Assembly: GCA_037179515.1 (NCBI GenBank)
Contig: JAXCGZ010016605.1
Location: forward strand, 1 to 13,931
From: Halocaridina rubra
Lineage: Eukaryota; Arthropoda; Malacostraca; Decapoda; Atyidae
Direction of reading: 5' to 3'
DNA: 13,931 bases
Made by a program: the position numbers and the translations under genes. This document shows positions 1 through 7,666 of the stretch, one piece after another. The first letter of the stretch is position 1, and each line of letters begins with the position of its first letter. The notes under the pieces were generated by a model. It did not search any database and was not told the origin of the DNA. It saw nothing but the letters and a program-made list of their open reading frames with translations.

Positions 1-430
<430 letters not shown>

Positions 431-474
431 ATAGTAAATAAACCAACAGATGTACAAACAATGATGACCCCCTA

Positions 475-498
475 ATTATAATAATAATAATAATAATG

Positions 499-530
<32 letters not shown>
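475..530. repeat. (AAT)n microsatellite
   Basis: About 18 units of an ATA/AAT trinucleotide repeat with one interruption near 498. It is the first of three AAT tracts (also 567-620 and 816-868) around the SINE at 621-815. The short spacer at 531-566 holds no recognisable feature. Confidence 0.95.
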
Positions 531-566
531 CTCCACAATCATCATCAAATGAAAATTATTGTTGCT

Positions 567-567
567 A

Positions 568-598
<31 letters not shown>

Positions 599-620
599 TA
601 ATAATAATAATAATAATAAT
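567..620. repeat. (AAT)n microsatellite, probable SINE 3' tail
   Basis: A trinucleotide tract directly abutting the SINE at 621. On the minus strand it reads (ATT)n and lies exactly at the 3' end of the tRNA-derived unit. That is where a SINE carries its simple-repeat tail, so it is probably the expanded tail and not an independent microsatellite. Confidence 0.85.
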
Positions 621-815
621 GTTCTGGTTTTACGTCACGAACTCCCTTTTCTCCCAAGGGCTAGGACGGTTGCCTTCTTACGAAGGACTTGGTTTGGCAG
701 ATGCAATCGTTACCCTGAGTGCATGCCCTTGCTAACCTCAAACCGTGACGGGGTACGAACCCTCGACCTGACGCCTCAGAGTCGCAGATGCTACTGCTTG
801 AGCCATGGTGACTAC
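621..815 (-). mobile_element. tRNA-derived SINE with (ATT)n tail
   Basis: Read on the minus strand from about 815, the 5' part has an A-box-like TGGCTCAAGCAGTAGC. About 45 bases from its start is a B-box-like GGTTCGTACCC, preceded by GGTCGAG. This matches the spacing of the internal RNA polymerase III promoter in a tRNA, where position 8 to the T-arm is about 45 nt. A non-tRNA body of about 100 bases follows, then an (ATT)n tail at 620-567. The layout (tRNA head, body, simple tail) is that of a SINE transcribed by Pol III and moved by a partner LINE. The tRNA of origin is not clear because the anticodon stem does not pair well, so this is not a functional tRNA gene. Flanking AAT on both sides suggests insertion into, or duplication of, such a tract. 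Confidence 0.6.
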
Positions 816-868
816 AATAATAATAATAATAATAATGATAATAATACTACTACTCATAATAATAATAA
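816..868. repeat. Imperfect (AAT)n / (ACT)n microsatellite
   Basis: ATA/AAT units with a short ACT-ACT-ACT interruption near 846-854. It lies at the 5' side of the minus-strand SINE, so it is either pre-existing target sequence or the remains of a target-site duplication. Confidence 0.85.
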
Positions 869-1098
869 GATTTAAAGAGAATTTTTTGGAATAGACATCA
901 TGAAAGTAATGCAGAGGTACAGTATTTTAAAACCCAGCAGAGAAATGGATATTCATTATACATCTTTTATAATCCCTTCACATCTGACAGGTCATTACAC
1001 TCTCCATGTCTGTTTCTCCTTATTTTATGTATTCTTCATGCCCAGGCCCAATAGAAGCTGTCACAATCACTTAAAAAAAAAAAAATGTTTTTTTTTTT
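869..1098. other. AT-rich spacer, nothing recognised
   Basis: Ends in a poly-A run followed by a poly-T run (about 1071-1098), just before the transposon end at 1099. A 75-codon open frame begins at 900, but its composition is that of random AT-rich sequence with no domain, so I do not call a gene. Part of this stretch may be a degraded interior of the element whose end is at 1099-1166. Confidence 0.5.
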
Positions 1099-1164
1099 GC
1101 TCGCCAAAAAAATCCGCGATGCACTAAATTCACGATAGGTGAACCGCGATATAGCGAGGGTTCA

Positions 1165-1166
<2 letters not shown>
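1099..1166 (-). mobile_element. Orphan Tigger-like transposon right end
   Basis: Aligns by eye over about 68 bases with the right end of the Tigger element at 5942-6010. Both read GCTCGCC, then ..CCGCGATGC, a degenerate ATTC.CG block, GCGATATAG, and a terminal GGG..T.ACT followed by TA repeats. Inverted, the terminus reads AGTGAACCCTCG, close to the CAGTAATCCCTTAC end of the complete element. No matching left end or transposase lies nearby, so this is a solo end or a heavily deleted copy from a related subfamily. Confidence 0.65.

Positions 1167-1254
<88 letters not shown>
1167..1254. repeat. (TA)n microsatellite
   Basis: Forty-four perfect TA units starting immediately at the orphan transposon end. 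Tigger/pogo elements insert at and duplicate TA, so the tract may have grown from the target-site dinucleotide or may have been the target. Confidence 0.97.
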
Positions 1255-1258
<4 letters not shown>

Positions 1259-1535
1259 GTTCTTGTAATAACGTGGAGATAGGTTCTCAGAAGTGATGGG
1301 TAAATCAAAAATCGCGTAAAAAAAAAAAGAATAATTTTCCACAGGAAGCAGTGATAATGGGCATAGCTCGTTCCACAGTACATAGCAAAGCAGAAAGACC
1401 TATAGTTATTTATATTAACATGCAAATAGTGTACAGTATAAAAGATATACAGAATTACTTTGCAGTAAACAAATTAATGCACTCTATTATGCTGTGGGCA
1501 ACAGGCATGCACTGGGATGTGCATGGTGGCGGTAA
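1255..1535. other. Spacer without recognisable gene
   Basis: AT-rich sequence with an A-run near 1318-1329. I see no coding frame with credible composition, no RNA gene and no clear repeat. A short AAATCGCG motif near 1308 recalls transposon ends but is too short to call. Confidence 0.5.
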
Positions 1536-1760
1536 GCACGAGGATGCAAACGTCTTGCCGCCTCCGTATCAACTGATGCACCCTCGCACGCTATTTTCCT
1601 GACGATATTATATCGAATGTTTGTTTGCTGTTTGTTCTTAATGCTTTTTTTCCATTATCTTCATAATATCCAATCGCATTAAACGGTAGGAAGAGGAGGA
1701 GGATGCGGGAGAATGAACGCCTATCGGCAAACGTTTTGCCGCTTCCGTATCAGCTGATGC

Positions 1761-2021
1761 TTATCACTATTCAGGCACAATATCTTACTCATAAAATATT
1801 TATTTACTCACTTTATTTGGGGTTTATCTAATTTTCAAGATTATAGTACATATTACATATATTATTTGGTTCTAAACATTATTCTATCTTCTTTACATAT
1901 CGACCCTGCTGCACGAATTCTAATTGTAAACAGAGTCATCTGAGAGAAAAAGAAAACTATACAATTCGTTACAAAGAAAACGTATATCGGAGAAACTTAA
2001 ATGAAAAATGTATATTCTCTA
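1761..2021. repeat. Insertion within satellite array
   Basis: The monomer sequence is intact up to CAGCTGATGC at about 1760 and resumes with CACGCTATTT at 2022. The intervening ~255 bases are unrelated to the monomer and AT-rich. The right part (1915-2012) is the second copy of the dispersed repeat found at 334-430. I see no terminal inverted repeats or coding frame. It may be a small non-autonomous element inserted into one monomer. Confidence 0.65.
1915..2012 (+). repeat. Dispersed repeat, copy B
   Basis: Homologous to the minus strand of 334-430 (shared CTGAGAGAAAA, TACAATTCGTT, ACGTATAT and the AAAC.TAAATGAAA block). It is in the opposite orientation to copy A, so the two form an inverted pair about 1.5 kb apart. 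Here the conserved block lies inside the satellite insertion. Confidence 0.75.
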
Positions 2022-2850
2022 CACGCTATTTCCCTGATGATATTATATCAAGAGTTTGTTTGCTTATTGTTCTTAATGCTTTTTTCAATTTTCTTCATAA
2101 TATTCGATCGCATTAAGTGGTAGAAGAGGAGGAGAATGTGGGAGAACGAATCTCTATTGGCAAACGTTTTTCCACTTCCGTATCAGCTGATGCACCCTCG
2201 CACGCTATTTCTCTGACGATATATAGAAAATTTGTGTGCTGTTTGTTCTTAATGCTTTTTTACAATTTTCTTCATAATATTCGATCGCATTAAGCGGTAG
2301 AAGAGGAGGAGGATGTGGGAGAACGAATCTCTATCGGCAAACGTTTTGTCACACTTCTCTATCAGCTGATGCACCTTTGCACGCTATTTCCCTGACGATA
2401 TTATATTGAAAATTTGTTTGCTTTTTGTTCTTAATGCTTTTTTTTTAAATTTTCTTCATAATAATCGATCGCATTAAGCGGTAGAAGAGGAGGAGGATGC
2501 GGGAGAACGAACCTCTATCGGCAAATGTTTTGTCACACTTTCGTATTTCCTGATGCACCCTTGCACGCTATTTCCCTGATGATATTATATGGAAAATTTG
2601 TTTGCTGTTTGTTCTTAATGCTTTTTTTTTCAATTTTCTTCATAACATTCAATCGCATTAAGCCTTAGAAGAGAAGGAGGATGCGGGAGAACGAACCTCT
2701 ATTGACAAATGTTTTGCCACTTCCGTATCAGCTGATGCACGCTCGCATGCTATTTCCCTGACGATATTATGTCGAAAATTTATGTGGTGTTTGTTCTTAA
2801 TGTTTTTTTGCAATTTTCTTCATGATATTCGATCACATTAAGTGGTAGAA

Positions 2851-2951
2851 GAAAATGTTTTCTTCGAATTATTATGCATGGGTGTTATTTGTGAAATTCG
2901 TATTTTTTTACTATTACTTTTTTTTGGCGTTATTGCAATTTCGCGGTTAAA

Positions 2952-2954
<3 letters not shown>
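2851..2954. other. Short AT-rich spacer
   Basis: Follows the break-off of the last satellite monomer and runs into the next (TA)n tract. It contains T-runs and a TTTCGCGGTT motif just before the tract that faintly recalls the Tigger ends. I do not call an element. Confidence 0.45.

Positions 2955-3045
<91 letters not shown>
2955..3045. repeat. (TA)n microsatellite
   Basis: About 45 perfect TA units ending a few bases before the left end of the Tigger element. The long hypothetical Tyr-Ile proteins it encodes in several frames are artefacts of the repeat. Confidence 0.97.
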
Positions 3046-3049
<4 letters not shown>

Positions 3050-3128
3050 CACAGTGCTCCCTTGTTTATCGCGGGGGTTCGGTTCCGGGACCCACCGCGA
3101 AAGGTGAAAATTCGCGAAGTAGGAGCAC
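3050..3128 (+). repeat. Left terminal inverted repeat and subterminal hairpins
   Basis: Starts CAGTGCTCCC. The terminal region can fold on itself: GTGCTCC at 3054-3060 pairs with GGAGCAC at 3122-3128, CGCGG at 3070-3074 pairs with CCGCG at 3095-3099, and TTCGCGAA at 3111-3118 is palindromic. Nested inverted repeats at the ends are probable transposase-binding or structural features. That function is inferred. Confidence 0.75.
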
Positions 3129-3250
3129 CATATATACATAGGTATTTTACATATATTTTTACCTTTACTGTATAAACCCTTCCTTCACTGTTAACAAACC
3201 TCACTTTACTTTATCAATAAGAGCGTGCAAGCGTAAATTTATATGAACGT

Positions 3251-3270
3251 GATAGGTAAGCTTACTTATC
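3251..3270. repeat. 20-bp near-perfect palindrome after transposase stop
   Basis: The sequence GATAGGTAAG followed by CTTACTTATC is its own reverse complement apart from one pair of positions. It lies just 3' of the transposase stop codon (minus strand), inside the transposon's short 3' region. It could be a hairpin in the transcript's 3' end or chance. Confidence 0.6.
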
Positions 3271-3276
3271 ACAGCT

Positions 3277-5049
3277 TTACGGCTGCCTTTTGGGAGAAAA
3301 GAACATGGTAATGTGGAGTTGCTTTTGCAGTTTCTTCTTTTGTGCAAAGATGGTCTTGTAAGGAGTCATGGCATCGTCGATAATATTGCAGAAATGCTCC
3401 GAACGAACCATATCATCGTCATGCTCCTTCGACAGTTGTTGGAGTTCTTTGGCCATGTTATACATGGCTCCCAGCCGTTCGAGTGTAAGGCCAGGCTCTT
3501 CGACTTCTTTGTGCATTTCCTCTTGTTGTTGTTCTTCCTCTTCTTCCCTCGCTGATTTTGTCATTTCCTCCAAGTCTTCATCAGTCAAAGGCTGCGAGTG
3601 GCAGTCGATCAGTTCATTGACATCTTCGTGAGTCATATCTTTAAAGCCTTCTCCTCCTAGCGATGCAGCCAACTTCACAGCTTTCACAAGTGCCGAGTTA
3701 TGCACTTCGTCAGGAGTGAATCCCTTGTAATCGTAGATGACTTGCGGCCACAATTTCTTCCGGCTGGTATTGTTTGTGGCTGGCTTCATCTCTTTGATTG
3801 CATTCTGAATATTTTGAAGGCATGTAGCAATCGTGTAGTTACGCCAGTACGTCTTATTTGCAAATTCTTTGTCCGCATCCATGCAGTCAACCAGGTTCGC
3901 CAGGGCATTACGTGTGTAGAGGGCCTTGAACGCACAAATAACGCCTTGATCCATAGGCTGAATCAGTGATGTCGTTTTCGGTGGCAGGAATTCTACCTGA
4001 ACACCGTCATAATGGAGATCAGTTGCATTGCCACCAGCATTATCCATTAAAACAAGGACTTTAATTTCAAAACCCTTCTCCACAAGATAAACTTTGACCT
4101 GAGGGATAAAGTATTGGTAAAACCAGTCTGATGTGAGGCTTTTCGTGATCCAGACCTTAGGGTTATGCATCCAATACATTGGCAGCAAATTCTCTTTTTT
4201 ATTCTTTAAAGCCCTAGGGTTCTTATACTTGTAGATAAGCCCGGGGTTTAACATGAAGCCCACAGCATTCCCGCGCATGACGAGGGTAACGCTGTAATTG
4301 TGCGCTTTAAATCCTGTGGCTTTAGCTTCTTCCTTGAAGAAACAAGTGTGAGACGGCATTCTCTTCCAAAATAGTCCAGTCTCACCCATGTTAAATACTT
4401 TTTCGGGAGCATAATTACCTTCCTCGATAATTTTCTTGAAGTTGTTCTTTACATATTCTTCAGCTGCAGCTGTATCTGCAGAGGCAGCTTCACCATGCAT
4501 CGAAACGCTCTTTAGGCCAAAGCGTTTTTGAAATTTGGCACACCATCCCTTACTTACAACGAACGATTGTTTCCTCGGTGGAGAATTGCTGGAGGGTCCT
4601 GGTTGTGGTTCATCCATTTGTTCATCTTTCTCCTCCTTCTCACGTTCGCCACTGTTGTTGTCTGGTTCGTTAGCAGCAAATGATTCGTACAGCTTCTTTG
4701 CCTTTGTTTGTATGATGCTGGTGTCTAAGCTGATATTCTTCCTGCAATCAGCATTCTACAGGGCCAAAGCAGATTCCATCCGCACTATTATCTTATTGCT
4801 GGGTGCTACGACCTACTTCGCTGTTTCATTAAAAGTAATAGTCACTGTTTTCCTGATATTTGCCTCGTCTTTCTTACTGTATCGAACAGTAGATTCGTTG
4901 ATGCCGAAATGGCAGCCGACATCCGAGAACCTTCTTCCTTCCTTCAGCATATCTAACAGTTTTACCTTTTCTGTTATGGTCAACATCTTCCTTTGCTGCT
5001 TAGGCTTACTACCAGAAGCCTTAGAAGATGATGGACGTTTGGGAGATAA
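3277..5049 (-). pseudogene. Tigger/pogo-like transposase, inactivated
   Basis: The frame stays open from about 5049 to the TAA at 3279-3277, about 590 codons, broken only by TAG codons at 4815-4813 and 4758-4756. The N-terminus (to about 4813) has a CENP-B/Psq-type helix-turn-helix with LTITEKVKLLDML and GINESTVRY. The second TAG falls where the family's DNA-binding region usually has Trp (..ALAL-stop-NADC..). The DDE domain follows. The first catalytic motif reads FNMGETGLFW where Asp is expected (codon GGT at 4386-4384). The other two acidic motifs, LVLMDNAGG and IQPMDQGVI, are present with their Asp 31 residues apart, typical of pogo/Tigger. A Glu/Gln-rich stretch and the family-like ending ITMFFSPK complete it. 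No ATG precedes the SPKRP start region; a TTA codon sits where Met would be expected. Stops, lost start and lost Asp together mean an inactive copy. Confidence 0.9.
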
Positions 5050-5293
5050 TGCAGGGGTGAAATACAAAAGTCTCACAAAATAACAAGCACAATGTATTAT
5101 GAAGCACAACGTATTATGAAGCACAACGCGAACGGCGCACACGTGAGTAGACTGAACGGGTGATGCGAGACAATGGAAGATGCTGGGAGAACCAAACTTC
5201 AGTCAAAAAGCCAATCAGACCCATGATACAGAACATACAGAAAAACAATTCTGTGATTTGTCGTCTCTCACCCATCAGCCAGTAGCATCCCAT

Positions 5294-5898
5294 GTACTAT
5301 CTCACGTAGGTGCGACCCTTTGCGTTTTCCAAGACGCTGATTCGCTATCGTACAGTATTTTACATGGTGCAATACTGTGAGTTATATGTTTAAATTTGTT
5401 TTTTTACTATTTTTTACTGTTTTATTATTCTTTGGCTAGGAAATACTTATTTTATCAATAAAATGATGAAAATACTGGAAATTTTAATATGTACTATCTC
5501 ACGTAGGTGGGACCCTTTTCGTTTTCCAAAACGCCAACACCGTTATCGTATTTTATATGGTGCAATACTGTGGGTTGCATGTTTAAATTTATGTTTTTTA
5601 CTATTTTTTACTGTTTTATTATTCTTAGGCTAGGAAATACTTTTTTTTTATCAATACAATAATGAAAATACTGGAAATTTTAATATGTACTATCTCACGT
5701 AGGTGCGACCCTTTGCGTTTTCTGAAACTCCAATACCCGTTTCGAATTCTCTATGGTGCAGAGTTACATGTTTAAATATATGTTGTTTACTATTTTTAAT
5801 GTTTTATTATTCTTAGGCAAGGAAATCCTTTTTTTTATCAATAATATAATGATTTATTTTTTTTAATAAAATAATGAAAATACTGAAAATTGTAATAT
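5294..5898. repeat. Triplicated ~196-bp repeat inside the transposon
   Basis: The anchor GTACTATCTCACGTAGGTG occurs at 5294, 5491 and 5687, spacings of 197 and 196 bases. Each unit continues with GACCCTTT.CGTTTTC, ATGGTGCA, TGTTTAAAT, ACTGTTTTATTATTCTT, AGGAAATAC, TTTATCAATA and GAAAATACTG.AAATT. The third unit runs to about 5898 and holds a small internal T/A-rich expansion. The array lies between the transposase N-terminus and the right end, upstream of the transposase in its reading direction, so it may hold promoter or transposase-binding sites. That role is inferred from position only. Confidence 0.85.
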
Positions 5899-5941
5899 TT
5901 CCACATATCGTGGATTCTCGCATATACCCAGAAAAAAAAAA

Positions 5942-6010
5942 GCTCGCCAAGAAATACCGCGATGCTCTGAATTCGCGGTAGTTGAATTGCGATATAGTAA
6001 GGGATTACTG
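5942..6010 (-). repeat. Right terminal inverted repeat of Tigger element
   Basis: Inverted, it begins CAGTAATCCCTTAC and reaches TATCGC, matching the left end with a few substitutions and one gap. A perfect 7-bp stem, TACCGCG at 5955-5961 with CGCGGTA at 5974-5980, leaves a 12-base loop. TA repeats follow directly at 6011-6020. The same block is found at 1099-1166. Confidence 0.8.
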
Positions 6011-6020
6011 TATATATATA

Positions 6021-6849
6021 AACAATATCTTTCACATTATTGTAAAACTTTCTTTTTGAGTGAGAGAATGTTTAGCAAGATTGGATACTATTAATTTACA
6101 CCAACTCATTCTATCGCTTGAACACCTCTTGCCTAAACTGGACAGGGCATCCCATTGCTTCAACTTTGTGTACCTCTATTTCAAATATTAGGTATACGCA
6201 AGTCATACATTTTCACTTTATTTCATTGTCCAACCATTTTAGATATTTAAACCAATTTAGCCTTCTCAGTGTTACAATCTCCATTAAGCTTTTTGTGTTC
6301 CCACATGTATTATGACACTTATTTGTTATGTTTGCAAATGTATTAGGAAATCACAGATTCTTTATTTGCTCCTCATCTTCAGTGTTTAGTGTTTTTTATG
6401 TTCCCATTTGGATTCACGTTCCTACACTTATGTGCAGTTGTTTAGCTTTTCTATCATATAATAGTACTGTATCTTGGTTACTCTCGACATGGATCTTTTA
6501 TCAATACCTATTCAACTTTACTTAATATTTTGTTGCCAACCCTTCTAATGGCGAAGCTTGCTATTATGAGGTTTATTATGTGACTTCATTGTAGGTCTTC
6601 AGACATCATTTTTATCTTTTTATAGTAAAGGTATAACATATTTGAATGACTGAAAGTTGTTATGTGACAAAAAGTTGTGGAAAGTCCACACAATTAGAAC
6701 ATAAGAGACAGTCACAATATTAATATATATTCAGCTAGTCACTCAATATTATATAGTACATACCATTGTCAAGTCATTTAATGAGATGGAATAATTTTTT
6801 TCAGGAAAGAAATTTTTCTCTCACATTTTTAAGGCATTATATATCTTCA
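6021..6849. other. AT-rich intergenic DNA, no gene recognised
   Basis: Low-complexity AT-rich sequence without tandem structure. Two 65-codon open frames (6118-6315 and 6328-6525) show hydrophobic, Ser/Phe-rich translations of the kind produced by random T-rich DNA, and neither has a recognisable domain. No RNA gene is seen. Confidence 0.5.
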
Positions 6850-6960
6850 TGTTTATTAGTTCCTCCGCGTTGCCTTGCGTGTCGTGAAAGGCTACTAAAT
6901 AGGGTGGAGCAAGAGGATTGAGAATCCTCTCCTTTGTATTTTCTTCCTTCAAAATTTTTT
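6850..6960 (+). repeat. Probable degraded decapod dispersed repeat
   Basis: The succession CCTTGCGTGTCGTGAAAGG, CTACTAAATAGGGTGGAGCAAGAGG, AATCCTCTCC and TGTATTTTC resembles, from memory, a dispersed repeat common in shrimp and crab genomic sequence (a TGTCGTAGAAGGCGACTAAA-type start). I cannot verify this without a repeat library. There is no coding frame. Confidence 0.35.
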
Positions 6961-7591
6961 TCTCTAACTCAGCCATCCCCCTTTATAAGGGTGACTATGG
7001 CTCTTGTACATAGACTTCGTTTGTTGAAATCTTAGCATTTACTCATACGTTTGTTAGGCATTTGATTACTGGCACTCAGGTACAGACAGTGTTTCGACCT
7101 GGAGGGGGAGACTGGCATCGTAGTCCGTGGCTTAGGGTCAGCTGTGACGCTGGTCAAGCTTTATTTTGATGTTGGTGGAGGCACTACTCATTCGCCATCC
7201 CCGCTCAGAGAAATCACTACGCAGCGAGAGTAAGTAAATTTCTCTTTTTTTTTTTTCTTCTTTTTTTTATAGATACTCCACTTAATACTTCAAGTATAAT
7301 TTTGATCATGGAAGGAGTATAATTATCTTGTAACATGTAAACACGTTAATCTTTTGTTATTCTGTTGTTTAACATTGTAGTTTGTTGAATCAAGTGATAA
7401 TTGTAGATTGGTGTATAATCTTTCCCACAGAGCTATCATGGTATTAGTGTATGAAGTGTTGATGACACATGTGGTTGTGTGCAGTGCAGTCTTCCATCAT
7501 GTTTTACTGGGTTGCTATCATTGTCTTTGGTAAGAAGGCGTCTTTGAGAAATGAATACCGGAGAGTCTTTTCTTGGTGTAGAAAAAATATT
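6961..7591. other. Intergenic spacer up to LINE copy 1, possibly with a repeat fragment
   Basis: Its GC content is higher around 7070-7230 than in the neighbours. The minus strand of 7171-7230 contains GCGGGGATGGCGAATGAGT, resembling from memory the tail of the same decapod repeat suspected at 6850-6960, here in the opposite orientation. AGAGAAAT at about 7206-7213 pairs with ATTTCTCT at about 7238-7245. A T-rich tract (about 7242-7268) and a short ATAG follow. A TATAAGG at 6984 and a GTAAGT at 7230 are noted but do not support a gene. From 7273 to 7591 nothing is recognised. Confidence 0.4.
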
Positions 7592-7666
7592 GTTGTGTGT
7601 GTGTGTGAGATTACCTAATTGTGCTTACGGGTATCTTCCCGTCTCCTCATCGGTGCCATTTTGTAC
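7592..7666 (-). repeat. LINE copy 1 3' UTR and (CA)n tail
   Basis: On the minus strand, after the ORF2 stop, the sequence runs through GTAAGCACAATTAGGTAATC into a short CA repeat. Compared with copy 2 it lacks about 20 bases, including the GAGC..GCTC hairpin, near 7630. Confidence 0.8.

Larger units (their letters stand above)
1536..2850. repeat. Satellite-like tandem array, ~180-bp monomer
   Basis: The anchor CACGCTATTT recurs at 1588, 2022, 2201, 2380, 2564 and (as CATGCTATTT) 2746, giving spacings of 434, 179, 179, 184 and 182 bases. Each monomer carries in order: CTGACGATATTATAT, TTGTTCTTAATGC followed by a T-run, TTTTCTTCATAATAT, ATCGCATTAAG, a purine-rich GAAGAGGAGGAGGATG, CTCTAT.GGCAAACGTTTTG and CCGTATCAGCTGATGCA. 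The 434 spacing is one monomer plus an insertion of about 255 bp at 1761-2021. The first unit is preceded by a diverged partial copy (about 1536-1587), and the last breaks off near 2850. Copies differ by scattered substitutions and T-run length. There is no coding frame. This could be a satellite or an internal repeat of an unidentified transposon. Confidence 0.85.
3050..6010 (-). mobile_element. Tigger/pogo-type DNA transposon, near complete, inactive
   Basis: This Tc1/mariner-superfamily element of about 2.96 kb moves by cut-and-paste through its own transposase. The left end begins CAGTGCTCCCTT and the right end, inverted, begins CAGTAATCCCTT; both go on to TATCGC. TA lies at 6011-6012 outside the right end and at 3048-3049 near the left end, as expected for the TA target. 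The left terminus looks shifted by a CA, perhaps slippage from the adjoining TA tract. Inside, in minus-strand order, are the right end, a triplicated ~196-bp repeat, the transposase frame and a short 3' region. The element is longer than the roughly 2.4 kb I recall for mammalian Tigger1, and the tandem repeat accounts for most of the excess. Confidence 0.85.

Noticed and set aside
740..812. A functional tRNA gene on the minus strand.
   Set aside because: The promoter boxes are tRNA-like, but the anticodon and acceptor stems do not pair properly and a SINE-like body and tail follow.
1757..2021. A terminal-inverted-repeat transposon filling the satellite insertion.
   Set aside because: I could not find matching inverted termini or a clear target-site duplication by eye.
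2890..2954. A TTTCGCGGTT block before the (TA)n tract as another Tigger end.
   Set aside because: Only about ten bases match; the rest does not align with the ends at 1099-1166 or 5942-6010.
1162..3204. Open frames translating to long Tyr-Ile runs on both strands over the (TA)n tracts.
   Set aside because: They are pure artefacts of the dinucleotide repeat, which has no stop codon in some frames.
4535..5083. A 182-codon plus-strand open frame rich in Ser/Leu/Phe.
   Set aside because: It is antisense to the transposase DNA-binding and linker region, which is clearly the real coding strand.
6118..6525. Two 65-codon hydrophobic open frames.
   Set aside because: They have random-like T-rich composition, no domain, and no supporting signals.
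6984..7272. TATAAGG at 6984, an ATG at 7169 with a 20-codon open frame, GTAAGT at 7230 and a T-rich ATAG at 7272, resembling a promoter and first exon.
   Set aside because: Each motif is short and common. The implied intron would be only about 43 bases with no branch-point room, and part of the stretch resembles a dispersed repeat. RNA-seq would be needed.
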